This document shows, one piece after another, positions 26,560-35,092 of a DNA stretch of 64,000 nt. The stretch is from Cellvibrionaceae bacterium (GTDB taxonomy: Bacteria; Pseudomonadota; Gammaproteobacteria; Pseudomonadales; Cellvibrionaceae). How positions within the stretch are numbered: the stretch's first letter is position 1; each line of letters starts with the position of its first letter. The notes under the pieces are model-generated. The model was not told the DNA's origin. It was given only the letters and a program-made list of their open reading frames with translations, and ran no database searches. The position numbers and the translations under genes are program-made. The stretch covers positions 9,894 to 73,893 of the forward strand of contig JAGKXA010000002.1 in NCBI GenBank assembly GCA_021151615.1, written 5' to 3'.

Positions 26560-29346
26560 ATGACTCAACCGCAAAATACAGCACCTTTAGTGCTAGTTGA
26601 TGGATCTTCCTATCTTTATCGTGCCTATCATGCCCTGCCGCCGCTCACCAATTCCAAAGGCCAGCCCACAGGAGCAGTAAAAGGGGTAGTGAACATGATG
26701 CGACGCCTGCGTAAGGATTACCCCGCCAGCCAGATAGCCGTAGTCTTTGATGCAAAGGGCAAGACCTTTCGCGATGAAATGTTTGCTGAGTACAAGGCTA
26801 ATCGCCCCCCTATGCCGGATGATTTGCGTCCGCAAGTGCAGCCGATTCACGACATAGTGCAAGCCATGGGATTGCCCCTGTTTGTGATTGAGGGCGTGGA
26901 AGCGGACGATGTGATTGGTACGCTCGCGCGTCAGGCAGCGGAGCGAAAAATGCCGGTGATTATTTCCACTGGCGACAAGGATATGGCGCAGTTGGTGAAT
27001 GAGCATGTGACCCTGGTGAACACAATGACCGACACAGTGCTGGACATTCCCGGTGTGAATGCCAAATACGGTTTCGGTCCAGAATTAATGATCGATTATC
27101 TCGCACTCATGGGTGATAAGGTCGATAACATTCCCGGTGTACCGGGCGTAGGTGAAAAAACGGCGCAAGGATTAATTCAGGGTGCAGGTGGTCTGGATGC
27201 AATTTATGCGGATCTGGAAAAAATTCGCACGCTTTCATTTCGCGGCGCGAAAACAATGCCGGAAAAATTAATCGAACATCGCGAGATGGCTTATTTATCT
27301 TATCGGTTAGCGACAATTAAAACCGATGTGGAATTACCCTTTGGTCCCGCCGAAATTATTTGCCAGCCAGCAGATAATTTGCGCCTGCAAGAATTATTTG
27401 AAGACTTGGAATTTAAAAGCTGGGCAACTGAATTAAATAAAGTTGCTGCTGGCGCGGCTTCGGTTGATGCAATTCCTGCAGCGTCAAGCAGGGCAAATGA
27501 AGTCTCTGTTGAAAAGATTGATTTGCCGTTGGTTGTTGAAAAACACTACGACATAATTACCGACAAAAATATATTTTCCGACTGGTTATCGCGTTTACAA
27601 CAGGCCAGCGCGTTTTCGTTTGATACGGAAACCACTGCGTTGGAAATTATGGATGCAAAAATAGTTGGTATTAGCTTCGCGGTTGAAGCAGGCATTGCTG
27701 CCTATATTCCCTGTGCGCATGACTACATGGGAGCGCCGGAGCAATTATCGTTGGATTGGGTTCTCGCGCAACTCAAACCACTGTTGGAAGATGCGAAAAA
27801 AATAAAAATTGGCCAAAATTTAAAATACGATCGCAGTGTGCTACTTAATTACGACATCGAATTGTGTGGTATTGAATTCGATACCATGCTCGAATCCTAT
27901 GTGTGGAATTCGATTGGTAGTCGCCACAACATGGATGACCTTGCGCAAAATTATCTGGATTACAAAACGGTTACCTTTGAAGAAATTGCAGGTAAAGGCA
28001 CCAAGCAGCTCAGCTTTAACCAATTGAAAATTGAAGATGCCGGCCATTATGCCGCAGAAGATGCTGATATTACGCTTCGTTTGCATCAATTCTTTTGGCC
28101 GCAGTTGGAACAAGTTGCCAGCTTGAAGTCCGTATTTCAAACCATTGAAATGCCACTGTTGCCGGTGCTGTCACATATCGAACGAAACGGCGCGCTGGTG
28201 GATGCAAAATTATTGGGGCAACACAGTGTGGAGCTGGGCGAACGATTAACTCAATTGGAACGCAAAGCCTATGAAATTGCTGGGCAAGAATTTAATCTGA
28301 GTTCGCCTAAACAATTGGGCGTGATTTTATTTGAGCAGCAAAAGTTACCAATAATTAAAAAAACGCCCACCGGTACACCATCGACGGCGGAAGAAGTTCT
28401 GCAAGAATTGGCGCTCGATTATCCATTACCTAAAGTATTGATGGAATATCGCGGCCTGGCGAAATTAAAATCGACTTACACCGACAAATTACCGTTGGAA
28501 ATTAACAAGCGCACTGGCCGTATTCACACTAGCTATCATCAAGCTGTCGCGGCGACGGGCCGTTTATCATCGCAAGATCCCAACTTGCAAAATATTCCGA
28601 TTAAAACTGAAGAGGGGCGTCGCATTCGCCAGGCGTTTATTGCTCCCGCTGGTTATAAGTTGGTTGCTGCGGACTATTCGCAAATTGAATTGCGCATTAT
28701 GGCGCACCTTTCGGATGACGCTGGCTTGCTAAGCGCATTTGAAAAAGGTCTCGATGTGCATCGCGCGACGGCGGCAGAAGTATTCGGAGTAGGATTAGAT
28801 GCTGTGACTCATGAAATGCGTCGCAGTGCCAAAGCAATTAACTTTGGCCTGATCTACGGTATGTCTGCCTTCGGACTTGCTAAACAATTGCATGTGGGGC
28901 GCAACGAGGCTCAGCAATATATTGATCGCTATTTTGAGCGCTACCCGGGCGTGCAACGCTATATGAATAATATTCGTTCACTCGCGCATGAGCAGGGGTA
29001 TGTGGAAACTATTTTTGGTCGCCGGTTATATTTGCCGGATATCAACGCCAAAAATAAAAACTTGCAAATGGCTGCCGAGCGCACTGCCATTAATGCGCCT
29101 ATGCAAGGTACCGCCGCCGATATTATTAAAACTGCAATGATTAAAGTGCAGAAATGGTTAGATGAAACCAATCTGGATGCAAAAATTATTATGCAGGTAC
29201 ACGACGAATTGGTGTTGGAGGTGGCTGAAATGCAATTGGATTTGGTACGTGCGGGGTTGATCGAGCGTATGTCCGCAGCTGCGAATCTCAAAGTTCCACT
29301 ACTGGTAGAAGCGGGTATTGGAAATAATTGGGACGAAGCGCACTAA
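26560..29346 (+). CDS. polA: DNA polymerase I
   Basis: A 928-residue repair and Okazaki-fragment polymerase. Residues 1-320 are the 5' nuclease (LVLVDGSSYLYRAYHALPPL, GDKDMAQLV, GDKVDNIPGVPGVGEKTA). About 335-520 is the 3'-5' exonuclease with FSFDTETTALE carrying the metal-binding Asp and Glu, so proofreading is probably intact. The polymerase domain has motif A (VAADYSQIELRIMAHLS), motif B (RRSAKAINFGLIYGMSAFG) and motif C (MQVHDELVLE). Codon use in the middle third is visibly more A/T-rich than in neighbours. The start ATG at 26560 gives a normal N-terminus. Confidence 0.97.
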   Translation: MTQPQNTAPLVLVDGSSYLYRAYHALPPLTNSKGQPTGAVKGVVNMMRRLRKDYPASQIAVVFDAKGKTFRDEMFAEYKANRPPMPDDLRPQVQPIHDIVQAMGLPLFVIEGVEADDVIGTLARQAAERKMPVIISTGDKDMAQLVNEHVTLVNTMTDTVLDIPGVNAKYGFGPELMIDYLALMGDKVDNIPGVPGVGEKTAQGLIQGAGGLDAIYADLEKIRTLSFRGAKTMPEKLIEHREMAYLSYRLATIKTDVELPFGPAEIICQPADNLRLQELFEDLEFKSWATELNKVAAGAASVDAIPAASSRANEVSVEKIDLPLVVEKHYDIITDKNIFSDWLSRLQQASAFSFDTETTALEIMDAKIVGISFAVEAGIAAYIPCAHDYMGAPEQLSLDWVLAQLKPLLEDAKKIKIGQNLKYDRSVLLNYDIELCGIEFDTMLESYVWNSIGSRHNMDDLAQNYLDYKTVTFEEIAGKGTKQLSFNQLKIEDAGHYAAEDADITLRLHQFFWPQLEQVASLKSVFQTIEMPLLPVLSHIERNGALVDAKLLGQHSVELGERLTQLERKAYEIAGQEFNLSSPKQLGVILFEQQKLPIIKKTPTGTPSTAEEVLQELALDYPLPKVLMEYRGLAKLKSTYTDKLPLEINKRTGRIHTSYHQAVAATGRLSSQDPNLQNIPIKTEEGRRIRQAFIAPAGYKLVAADYSQIELRIMAHLSDDAGLLSAFEKGLDVHRATAAEVFGVGLDAVTHEMRRSAKAINFGLIYGMSAFGLAKQLHVGRNEAQQYIDRYFERYPGVQRYMNNIRSLAHEQGYVETIFGRRLYLPDINAKNKNLQMAAERTAINAPMQGTAADIIKTAMIKVQKWLDETNLDAKIIMQVHDELVLEVAEMQLDLVRAGLIERMSAAANLKVPLLVEAGIGNNWDEAH

Positions 29347-29414
29347 AACCATTGCTATGCTTACAGGGATGTAAGGCTCCGGTATAGATTAAGTAGGAGA
29401 GGGAGTTGTTGTTG

Positions 29415-30332
29415 ATGCGAAAAGTAATAACCCAGTTGTTAATAACATTATTGTGGCTGAACACGACCTCGGCGCGTGCCGAATTTGTTGTCAGTCATCG
29501 CTCTCCTTATGCTCCCGGTGATACTCATCACGAATACAGCACTGCGCTCCTGCAGCTTGCATTGGAAAAAACCCGTGCTGATTACGGCGATTTTCGCCTT
29601 AATCCCATACCTCCGCGCAATTATGCCCGTGCACTCAAAGCGCTGGTGGATGACGCCTATCCCAATTTGGTCATTGAAACCAGTTATGAACAATCGTTAG
29701 CGCGTAATGGCAATTTAACCTTTATCAATTTTCCAGTTGATTTGGGGGTACTTGGTTATCGCGTTTGCTTTATGAATCCCAAGCTCAACGCGGCGGGTCT
29801 TGATATCAAAACCTTGAAGGATTTACTGCCCTACACCTTTGCACATGGTGTGGGCTGGGCAGATACCACTATTTTTCGCCACAACGGGCTTAAGGTGCGC
29901 GAGATAGATAATTACGATGCTGTTTTTTTAATGGTGATTGGCGGACGGGTCGATTTTTTTTGCCGGGGTGTGAATGAAGTACTAGGAGAAACGAAGCAAT
30001 TCAGTCATTTGGACAATCTAATGCTTGATGATCAATTTATGCTGGTGTATCCGCTGCCCAGATTCTTCTACTTTAATGCCAAAAGCAAACTGGCGCAGGA
30101 GCGAATTGAGGCGGGTTTGAAACGCGCTTATAGCGACGGGTCCTTACAGTCCCTATGGAAAAGTTATTACCACGCCAGTCTGGATCATGTGAAGCTGAAG
30201 GGGCGCAGGATTATCCGGATGCAAAACCCTCTGATCCGGGACCTGAAGGTGTTCCCGGTGACGGATTTCATGGAGTTGCTTGATGAAAAAACACCGAAAA
30301 CGCAAGCAGTTGTTTCATCCAAAGCAAAATAA
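29415..30332 (+). CDS. Periplasmic solute-binding-like protein
   Basis: A 305-residue exported protein with signal peptide MRKVITQLLITLLWLNTTSARA. The mature part has the two-lobe pattern of family 3 solute-binding or sensor-like periplasmic proteins: YSTALLQLALEKTRADYG, DLGVLGYRVCFMN, LLPYTFAHGVGWADT, FLMVIGGRVDFFCRG and ERIEAGLKRAYSDGSLQSLW. No transporter genes are adjacent, so it may be an orphan. The ATG at 29415 has GGAGAGGGAG upstream. It lies between polA and the sRNA region, interrupting the usual polA-sRNA-engB order. Confidence 0.78.
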   Translation: MRKVITQLLITLLWLNTTSARAEFVVSHRSPYAPGDTHHEYSTALLQLALEKTRADYGDFRLNPIPPRNYARALKALVDDAYPNLVIETSYEQSLARNGNLTFINFPVDLGVLGYRVCFMNPKLNAAGLDIKTLKDLLPYTFAHGVGWADTTIFRHNGLKVREIDNYDAVFLMVIGGRVDFFCRGVNEVLGETKQFSHLDNLMLDDQFMLVYPLPRFFYFNAKSKLAQERIEAGLKRAYSDGSLQSLWKSYYHASLDHVKLKGRRIIRMQNPLIRDLKVFPVTDFMELLDEKTPKTQAVVSSKAK

Positions 30333-30428
30333 ACTGAAAATTGTTGACCTGGTATTCTTTTAACACATTGATTTTTAAGATAATTAATAATTAACAAAAA
30401 ATTGTGCAATTTTTTTTGCAAAAAGATT

Positions 30429-30456
30429 GAACTTAATGGAAGGGGGCTGGGTCTCA
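30429..30456 (+). promoter_or_regulatory. SigmaE/AlgU-type promoter 1
   Basis: GAACTT (30429-30434), a 16-base spacer and GTCTCA (30451-30456). This fits the extracytoplasmic sigma factor consensus GAACTT-N16-GTCnnA. Transcription would start near 30462. Confidence 0.65.
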
Positions 30457-30461
30457 GTAAT

Positions 30462-30565
30462 GTGTGTTTTACGATCATGAGCTAACTCCTCCCCTATTGG
30501 CACTTAAGCCAGCTGAGCGAAGTTTTTAGATGCTAAGCAAACCCCGGACTTCCGGGGTTTTTTTT
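30462..30565 (+). ncRNA. Putative sigmaE-controlled small RNA 1
   Basis: A transcript of about 104 nt is predicted from the sigmaE-type promoter to an intrinsic terminator (AAACCCCGG 30539-30547 with CCGGGGTTT 30552-30560, then T5). It contains no convincing coding frame. It carries the C-rich single-stranded stretch CTCCTCCCC (30486-30494), complementary to Shine-Dalgarno sequences, as in seed regions of Hfq-dependent sRNAs. The polA-engB interval is where Spot 42 (enterics) and ErsA (pseudomonads, AlgU-dependent) are encoded, so this may be an ErsA counterpart; that is inference from position and promoter, not from sequence identity. Confidence 0.6.
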
Positions 30566-30637
30566 CGCCTGATATTTCTGCCTTGATTCTGAATTGTGCA
30601 AAAACTGTTGCAGTTACAAAGCTTTACGTTTTAGCCA

Positions 30638-30665
30638 GAACTTTTCGGGATTTGTCCGGGTCAGA
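30638..30665 (+). promoter_or_regulatory. SigmaE/AlgU-type promoter 2
   Basis: GAACTT (30638-30643), a 16-base spacer and GTCAGA (30660-30665). The same architecture and spacing as the promoter 209 bases upstream. Confidence 0.65.
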
Positions 30666-30671
30666 GGTTAC

Positions 30672-30789
30672 AGTTGATTGATGCCGGCGTTTGCGCAACG
30701 AGAGAGCCGCCCATCAATCCCGCTTGTGTCTTGTCCTTGGTCGTCTGACCTAAGCCCATCTGGCATCACCCCAAGGGTGCCAGTTTTTT
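30672..30789 (+). ncRNA. Putative sigmaE-controlled small RNA 2
   Basis: A transcript of about 118 nt is predicted. The 5' part folds as GATTGATG (30676-30683) with CATCAATC (30712-30719), enclosing CGGC/GCCG. The 3' end is a terminator, CTGGCA (30760-30765) with TGCCAG (30778-30783) plus inner CCC/GGG pairs, followed by T6. A second hairpin terminator follows at once. No coding frame with a ribosome binding site is present. Its location beside engB matches that of ErsA/Spot 42; either this or sRNA 1 could be the counterpart. Confidence 0.6.
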
Positions 30790-30822
30790 CCGATGATTTA
30801 CCCAAATCATCGGATTTTTTTA
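30790..30822 (+). terminator. Second terminator after sRNA 2
   Basis: CCGATGATTT (30790-30799) pairs with AAATCATCGG (30804-30813), followed by ATTTTTTT. On the - strand the stem is followed by A residues, so it acts mainly for the + strand transcript. Its T tract abuts the engB stop. Confidence 0.8.
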
Positions 30823-31458
30823 TTGCGCTTCCACATCAGATTCTGGGGCGACTGCCTCAGGTGTCAGCCAGGTTTGCAATTTCGCTTTCAGGTCATCAAG
30901 GCCGGTATACTTCAGGGCCGAGAAGCACTGGATGCTGGTGGATTTGTCCAACCCCAGGTGTTTCAACTCCTTTTTTACTACGAACAAGCTGTTCATGGCC
31001 TGGCTGCGACTGAGTTTATCGGCCTTGGTCAGCAGGATATGCACGGGCATATGGCCGCGTTTGGCCCAGTCGAGCATAGTCGTATCAAATTCCTGCAGTG
31101 GGTGACGTATATCCATCAGCAACACCAGTCCTTTCAAGGATTGGCGTTTTTGCAGGTATTCGGAAAGGTCACGCTGCCATTTCTCTTTTTGCTCGCGTGA
31201 TACCTTGGCGTAGCCATAGCCCGGCAGGTCGACCAGTCGCTGGTAATCACTCAGGTTAAAGAAGTTAATCAGTTGGGTGCGCCCCGGGGTTTTACTGGTA
31301 CGCGCCAGTTTCTGGTTAGTTAAGGCATTGATCGCGCTGGATTTGCCTGCATTGGAGCGGCCGGCAAAAGCTACTTCGTAGCCGACTTCGGGGGGGCACT
31401 CGCGGATACTGGGAGCGCTGGTGGAAAAATAAGCCTTGGTAAATACGATCTCGGTCAA
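30820..31458 (-). CDS. engB: Ribosome biogenesis GTP-binding protein EngB (YihA/YsxC)
   Basis: A 212-residue essential GTPase of 50S assembly. G motifs: GRSNAGKSSAINAL (G1), KTPGRTQLINFF (G2), DLPGYGYAKV (G3), LTKADKLSR (G4) and FSALKYTGLDDL (G5). Length fits the family. It converges with the two putative sRNA genes, as engB does with Spot 42 and ErsA. Confidence 0.96.
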   Translation of the reverse strand: MTEIVFTKAYFSTSAPSIRECPPEVGYEVAFAGRSNAGKSSAINALTNQKLARTSKTPGRTQLINFFNLSDYQRLVDLPGYGYAKVSREQKEKWQRDLSEYLQKRQSLKGLVLLMDIRHPLQEFDTTMLDWAKRGHMPVHILLTKADKLSRSQAMNSLFVVKKELKHLGLDKSTSIQCFSALKYTGLDDLKAKLQTWLTPEAVAPESDVEAQ

Positions 31459-31683
31459 GATAATAACCCTTCAAAATAGTGTGTTATTACCGCGTTGGTA
31501 ATATAATGCCGCCGCTTTTACCGGCTGCGGTGCGTGCCAAAAGGCGGAATTACGGCGGAACAGGGGGAGATTGTAGCTTGTCAGCTTCTGATTAAGCGAA
31601 TTTAAAACCTCATCACCGCGCATAACTGCTATATAAAGACGCACGTATAACAATCAGATTCATCGATCAAATCGGGTTAGCCA

Positions 31684-32367
31684 ATGAAACATATCGTACG
31701 AAATGCACTCTTATCGCTGGGTTTGGTTGCTGTAGCCCAGGGCGCTATGGCCGCTGGAGACGCAGCTGCAGGCGCTACCAAAGCAGCAGTTTGTGGCGCT
31801 TGCCACGGTGCTGACGGCAACAGCATGGTTGGAACCTTCCCTAAATTGGCTGGCTTGGGCGAGAGATACCTATTGAAGCAAATGTCAGATATCCAGGCTT
31901 GGGATTTGGAAGCTGATGCCGCCAAGAAAGAAGTGACTGGGCGCAAAGTGGCAGAAATGACCGGCTTGCTCGCCAAAATGACCAAGCAGGATTTGGAAGA
32001 CCTCGCAGCGCACTTCGCCGCCCAGACTACTCAGTTGTCCGGCTCCAAGAAAATAGAAGTACAGGTGAACTCAGGTATTAAAGTAGATGGCCTGGAATTG
32101 GGTGAGCGTACCTACCGCGCGGGCAACCCGACGACCGGAGTGCCTGCCTGTACCGGCTGTCATGCTCCGGATGGCAAAGGTAATATTCCTGCCGGTTTCC
32201 CGCGCTTGAGCGGCCAACATCCTGAGTACATTGAAAAGCAATTGCGTGCTTTCCGCGCCGGTGACCGTAAGAATGACGGCGATCAGTCAATCATGCGCTC
32301 CGTAGCAGACAAGATGAGCGATGCTGAAATTATTGCACTGGCCAACTATATCGCTGGCCTGAACTAA
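31684..32367 (+). CDS. Diheme cytochrome c4
   Basis: A 227-residue periplasmic electron carrier with signal peptide MKHIVRNALLSLGLVAVAQGAMA. Two homologous halves each carry a heme c motif, CGACH and CTGCH, and the methionine-containing axial loops (ETGRKVAEMTGLL-like and QSIMRSVADKMSDAEI). It transfers electrons from the bc1 complex to terminal oxidases in related bacteria. It diverges from engB, with about 225 bases between, and ends at a strong terminator before dsbA. Confidence 0.93.
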   Translation: MKHIVRNALLSLGLVAVAQGAMAAGDAAAGATKAAVCGACHGADGNSMVGTFPKLAGLGERYLLKQMSDIQAWDLEADAAKKEVTGRKVAEMTGLLAKMTKQDLEDLAAHFAAQTTQLSGSKKIEVQVNSGIKVDGLELGERTYRAGNPTTGVPACTGCHAPDGKGNIPAGFPRLSGQHPEYIEKQLRAFRAGDRKNDGDQSIMRSVADKMSDAEIIALANYIAGLN

Positions 32368-32391
32368 GCAATAACAGCTCGCAGGGCGATG

Positions 32392-32418
32392 AAAAGGGCG
32401 ACTTCGGTCGCCTTTTTT
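32392..32418 (+). terminator. Terminator after cytochrome c4
   Basis: GGCGAC (32397-32402), a TTCG tetraloop and GTCGCC (32407-32412), followed by T6. Confidence 0.88.
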
Positions 32419-32562
32419 GTGTCTGCTCTTTACAGATGGGGGCGGGCGCTGGAAAATCCGGGCCACGTGGGGAACTTGCCGGGCGCCTGTGTGACTAATC
32501 AGGCAGAATTCCCCTGACACTTACACCATTAACATTACACAATAAAAGATTGAGGAGCGTTT

Positions 32563-33195
32563 ATGCGTATTTTGGTTGCCCTGCTGGGTCTGGTTTTTTC
32601 CCTGAGTGCCTGCGCCCAGGAAAAGTCGAGCGAATATCTGGAAGGCCAACACTATGTGGTGCTGGAGACTCCGGTACGCACCGCTGACCCCAGCAAGATT
32701 GAAGTGGCTGAAGTATTCGCCTACTCCTGTCCGCATTGCTTCCATTTCGAGCCGTTGTTGCAAGCTTGGGAAAAGAAAATGCCCGCTGATGTTTACCTGG
32801 TGCAAACTCACGCTATGTGGAACCCGGGTATGGAGCCGTTGATTCGTGGTTATTACACGTCCTTGACCCTGAAAGTGAAAGAGCAAACCCATATGGCAGT
32901 GTTTAATGCCCTGCACATGGAGCACAAAAACTTTTCTACTGCCGAAGAGTGGGCAGATTTCTTTGCAATCTATGGTGTGGACAAGGCTAAGGCTATCAGT
33001 ACCTACAACTCCTTTGGTGTCACCAGCCAGATCAAACAGGCCGAAGCGCGCGCGCGTGGATACAAGGTTACCGGTACCCCCGAATTGGTAGTGAATGGCA
33101 AGTATCGTGTCAGCTCCCGCTTGACTGGTGGACATGAAGAAATGCTGAAAGTGGTGGATTTCCTGATCGCCAAAGAGCGCGCTGCGAAAAAATAA
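32563..33195 (+). CDS. dsbA: Thiol:disulfide interchange protein DsbA
   Basis: A 210-residue oxidoreductase that introduces disulfides into exported proteins. The thioredoxin fold has the catalytic CPHC at residues 56-59 (FAYSCPHCFHFEP) and the cis-Pro segment VTGTPELVVNGKYRV. The signal peptide ends LSACAQ, in which LSAC fits a lipobox at Cys17, so this DsbA may be lipid-anchored as in Neisseria; ordinary signal peptidase I cleavage is also possible. GAGGAG precedes the ATG. Location after cytochrome c4 matches pseudomonads. Confidence 0.94.
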   Translation: MRILVALLGLVFSLSACAQEKSSEYLEGQHYVVLETPVRTADPSKIEVAEVFAYSCPHCFHFEPLLQAWEKKMPADVYLVQTHAMWNPGMEPLIRGYYTSLTLKVKEQTHMAVFNALHMEHKNFSTAEEWADFFAIYGVDKAKAISTYNSFGVTSQIKQAEARARGYKVTGTPELVVNGKYRVSSRLTGGHEEMLKVVDFLIAKERAAKK

Positions 33196-33220
33196 TTCTC
33201 AACGCTGAGCCGTTTTTCAA

Positions 33221-33257
33221 AAAGCCCGCAGCTTTACAACTGCGGGCTTTGTTTTTT
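33221..33257 (+). terminator. dsbA terminator
   Basis: AAAGCCCGCAG (33221-33231) pairs with CTGCGGGCTTT (33240-33250), followed by GTTTTTT. Confidence 0.9.
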
Positions 33258-33351
33258 CCAGTGTTTTTATAGCTGCCATCCATAGACGTTCGGTTCCCTG
33301 TCTATACTCAGTCTTACCTTTACAGTGAGCGAGCGGGTGTGCAGACAGCTT

Positions 33352-35079
33352 ATGACGGTCAATTCAGGCGATAAAAATAACTGGCGGGAAAAATATCTTG
33401 GCGCTCTGGATGAGCAGGAGCAGTTGGAGAAAAAATCTGCCCGACAACAGGAGTTATTGCGCAGCGCATTGGTGCGGGTGAGCCTTGCAGCCGATGGCCA
33501 GGATGAAGCGCTGGATAGCATTTTGTTGCGTTTACGTGAAAGCTTGCGCGGTGAGTTTAACTCTGCCGCGATTGGCAAAACTCTGGAGCAAGTGGAAAAA
33601 GCGGCTTTAGCATTTGAGGCCCACCGTGATCAGGCTGGGCAGGATGTGCGCAGTGCCTTGACGGAATTAGCTAAATCACTGCAGTCGTTGAAGTTATCCA
33701 GGGGTGCTGCCAAGGAGCTGGATAATTATTTAACCCAACTGCCGGAGCGCAGTAAAAAAATCCGCTTGTACCCGGCGCTGCTGCAAGAGCTGGCGCGCAT
33801 CCAACAGCAAGTGCTAGCTGAAATTGAACAGCCAAAAACCGGCTTTTTGGGAAAGTTGCTGGGCACCAAAACGGTGGATACCGGCAAACCTGAGGGGGTA
33901 GCTGCTGATGAAGACGACTACATCGACAGCCTGCCATTGCCTGTTGAAGCTGCCGCACCCGCAAATGAATCAGTCGCTACGCCTGCGGTTAAATCCACTG
34001 TAGCGGTTGTTGAAAACCCGGTACGGCAGGATGATAAAAATGCTGCTCTTGCTGCACAAATTGCCGGGGTTCTTAAAGATTTTCTCTGTAGCCTGGAAAA
34101 TGAAGCGGCCATTAAAACCCGGGTTAGCCGGATTAGTGCCAAGCTCGCCGAAGGTATGGCCCCCGAGCTGCTTGTTCCCACCCTGGAAACTATCCGCGAT
34201 CTGGTGATGGAGGCTTATCTTGCCGACAACCAAGCCTTTGCCAGTTACCTCAAGAACGTCAATCAGGAACTTGCCGAGATTTATGCGGTGCTGGGTGGTG
34301 CGGTTAAGCACTCGCAAAATGAGCGCGAAGTTTCGCGCAAATTCCAGGATGAGATGATGCGCGAGATGGGTGAGCTTGAGTCATCTGCTGCCAAGGCAAC
34401 TGATCTCAACCAATTAAAAGATCGTGTGAAATCGCAGTTGGGCAACATCCGCCAGGCACTGGATTCTTACCAGCATGGCGATCAAGCCCAGCAGCAACTG
34501 GCGCAGCAACTGGAAACCCTGGGAGCTAAAATCAAAACCATGGAAGTGGAAGCCGAAAAAAATCGCTCTACACTGGAAAAACATCGGCAAAAAGCCCTGC
34601 AGGATCCACTTACCGAATTACCCAATCGCGAAGCCTACAACGAACGCGCTACCGCAGAAGTGCAACGCTGGCAGCGTTATGGGCGCCCTTTGAGTGTAGC
34701 CATTTTTGATATAGACCACTTCAAAGGTATTAATGATACCTTTGGTCATCAGGCGGGTGATCGGGTGATTAAAGTCATTGGTCGCTCTATTGCCAAGCGT
34801 TTACGTGAAGTGGATTTCTTTTGTCGCTATGGCGGCGAAGAATTTGTAGCGCTTATGCCTGAAACCGATAGTAAAACGGCGTTGGCGGTGTTGGAAAAAG
34901 TGCGCGAGTCTATCGCCAACGCGTCCTTCAATTACAAAGAACAACCCATCACTATTACCGTTTCCATCGGTCTTACCGAATTTAAAACCGGTGATGATCT
35001 GGAAGTGGCATTTGAACGGGCTGATCAGGCGCTTTACAGCGCGAAATCTTCTGGCAGAAATCGTTGCCAACTTTTGTGA
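33352..35079 (+). CDS. Cytoplasmic diguanylate cyclase (GGDEF)
   Basis: A 575-residue soluble protein. Residues 1-400 are long helices and coiled coil, including an Asp/Glu-rich linker, without membrane segments. The C-terminal 165 residues are a GGDEF domain with DPLTELPNREAYNERA, FDIDHFKGINDTFGHQAGD and the active-site RYGGEEFVALMP, so c-di-GMP synthesis is expected. No upstream RxxD inhibitory motif is obvious. The gene order dsbA-diguanylate cyclase is that of PA5489-PA5487 in Pseudomonas aeruginosa. The ATG at 33352 is used; a GTG at 33325 is in frame. Confidence 0.9.
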   Translation: MTVNSGDKNNWREKYLGALDEQEQLEKKSARQQELLRSALVRVSLAADGQDEALDSILLRLRESLRGEFNSAAIGKTLEQVEKAALAFEAHRDQAGQDVRSALTELAKSLQSLKLSRGAAKELDNYLTQLPERSKKIRLYPALLQELARIQQQVLAEIEQPKTGFLGKLLGTKTVDTGKPEGVAADEDDYIDSLPLPVEAAAPANESVATPAVKSTVAVVENPVRQDDKNAALAAQIAGVLKDFLCSLENEAAIKTRVSRISAKLAEGMAPELLVPTLETIRDLVMEAYLADNQAFASYLKNVNQELAEIYAVLGGAVKHSQNEREVSRKFQDEMMREMGELESSAAKATDLNQLKDRVKSQLGNIRQALDSYQHGDQAQQQLAQQLETLGAKIKTMEVEAEKNRSTLEKHRQKALQDPLTELPNREAYNERATAEVQRWQRYGRPLSVAIFDIDHFKGINDTFGHQAGDRVIKVIGRSIAKRLREVDFFCRYGGEEFVALMPETDSKTALAVLEKVRESIANASFNYKEQPITITVSIGLTEFKTGDDLEVAFERADQALYSAKSSGRNRCQLL

Positions 35080-35092
35080 CAGGAAGTATGCG

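Noticed and set aside
30333..30820. A true Spot 42 gene
   Set aside because: Position agrees, but the sequence does not match Spot 42 as I know it, and the promoters are sigmaE-like rather than CRP-controlled; therefore called as unnamed sRNAs.
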